From contig NZ_PHNJ01000003.1 of NCBI RefSeq assembly GCF_008122205.1, positions 1 to 64,000 of the forward strand: DNA of 64,000 nt, read 5' to 3'. This DNA comes from Natronococcus pandeyae. Its GTDB lineage: Archaea; Halobacteriota; Halobacteria; Halobacteriales; Natrialbaceae. How positions within the stretch are numbered: position 1 is the stretch's first letter; each line of letters opens with the position of its first letter. Below, one piece after another: positions 63,280-64,000 of the stretch. The translations under genes and the position numbers were made by a program. The notes beneath the pieces are model-generated. The model saw only the letters and a list, made by a program, of their open reading frames with translations, had not been told where the DNA came from and did no database searches.

Positions 63280-64000
63280 CTATTCACTCCCTCCGTCGCG
63301 AGCCCAGTCGAGCGACCGTTCGACGGCGTCGCTCCAGCGGCTGTACTTCTTGTCCGCCTCGTCGCGGTCCATCTCCGGTTCGAACTCGCGGTCGATCTGC
63401 CAGTTGTCGCGCAGCCCCTCGATGTCCTCCCAGTAGCCGACTGCCAGGCCCGCCGCGTAGGCGGAGCCGAGTGCGGTCGTCTCGTCGACCTCCGGTCGGA
63501 CGATTTCCGAGCCGATGATGTCGGACTGAAGCTGACAGAGGTAGTTGTTCTTGACCGCGCCGCCGTCGACCTTGAGATCCGCCATCTCGATGCCGGAGTC
63601 GGCCTCCATCGCCTCCGCGACGTCGCGGGTCTGGTAGGCGATCGACTCGAGCGTCGCGCGAACGACGTGCTCTCTGCGAGTGCCGCGGGTCATCCCGACG
63701 ATGGTGCCACGGGCACGCTGGTCCCAGTGGGGTGCGCCGAGGCCGGTGAAGGCGGGAACGACGTAGACGCCGTCGGTCGAGTCGACGCTACGGGCGAGTT
63801 CGGCCGTCTGGGCCGGGTTGTCGATCAGCGACATGTCTTCGAGCCACTCGATCGCCGCCCCGGTGACGAAGATCGCGCCCTCGAGGGCGTACTGGACGGG
63901 TTGGCCCGAGCGCTGGAAGCCGATCGTCGTCAGCAGCCCGTGGTCGCTCTCGACGGCCTCGTCGCCGGTGTTCATCAGGAAGAACGAGCCCGTGCCGTAG
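63280..64000 (-). CDS. glpK: Glycerol kinase, C-terminal part
   Basis: About 240 residues of the C-terminal half are present; the gene continues beyond base 64000. Visible motifs of the FGGY kinase family are [12 protein letters not shown] at the window edge, [36 protein letters not shown], and [20 protein letters not shown]. The enzyme phosphorylates glycerol with ATP, the first step in using glycerol released by halophilic algae. It abuts the membrane protein gene downstream. Confidence 0.96.
   Translation of the reverse strand, partial: YGTGSFFLMNTGDEAVESDHGLLTTIGFQRSGQPVQYALEGAIFVTGAAIEWLEDMSLIDNPAQTAELARSVDSTDGVYVVPAFTGLGAPHWDQRARGTIVGMTRGTRREHVVRATLESIAYQTRDVAEAMEADSGIEMADLKVDGGAVKNNYLCQLQSDIIGSEIVRPEVDETTALGSAYAAGLAVGYWEDIEGLRDNWQIDREFEPEMDRDEADKKYSRWSDAVERSLDWARDGGSE

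Overview
This is a 64 kb chromosomal window from a halophilic archaeon (class Halobacteria). A member of the Natrialbales is plausible, but that placement is an inference. The DNA is GC-rich and the encoded proteins are very acidic. Several secreted proteins carry twin-arginine signals. Archaeal marker genes are present: ribosomal protein L15e, CDP-archaeol synthase, tRNA-4-demethylwyosine synthase, CTP-dependent riboflavin kinase and GfcR. Many genes have a TATA-like box about 26 nt before the start codon, as expected for the leaderless transcripts common in haloarchaea, and I used this to choose starts.

Layout. 0-6.3 kb: sugar metabolism (end of an enolase-superfamily dehydratase, a TIM-barrel isomerase/epimerase, an SDR oxidoreductase, and divergent GH42 beta-galactosidase and GH36 alpha-galactosidase). 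6.4-14.2 kb: three exported proteases (an M14 carboxypeptidase and two subtilases); two of them share a 133-residue C-terminal domain. 14.7-26.3 kb: housekeeping genes (L15e, stress protein, phosphatase, GfcR, ThrS, HAD/aldolase pair, PyrE, esterase, amidohydrolase, pterin dehydratase). 26.4-46.2 kb: a catabolic island that looks like ectoine or related compatible-solute degradation: ectoine hydrolase-like DoeA, glutamate dehydrogenase, an Lrp regulator, a hydroxyacid dehydrogenase and a flavin/Fe-S oxidase, two AbgA-type M20 hydrolases, threonine ammonia-lyase, two class III aminotransferases, RidA and a BCCT transporter. 46.4-64 kb: CarS, proline dehydrogenase, a DUF502 protein, IlvE, a CopC/CopD protein with a His-rich propeller lipoprotein, RibB/RibK, Taw1, phosphoglycolate phosphatase, a stress protein with an internal tandem repeat, and a glycerol uptake/kinase pair that runs off the edge.

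How the island would work: the BCCT carrier imports the solute. DoeA opens the ectoine ring to N-acetyl-diaminobutyrate, an M20 hydrolase deacetylates it, and a DoeD-like transaminase moves the amino group to 2-oxoglutarate. Glutamate dehydrogenase, encoded 6 bp after doeA, regenerates 2-oxoglutarate, and RidA removes reactive imines. A GTGTA-containing motif recurs upstream of these units.

The noncoding part is unusually rich. Three families of palindromic or terminal-inverted-repeat elements each occur twice in the window. One family places an identical 30-nt block exactly at the stop codons of two unrelated genes. No tRNA, rRNA, CRISPR array or intact insertion sequence was seen.
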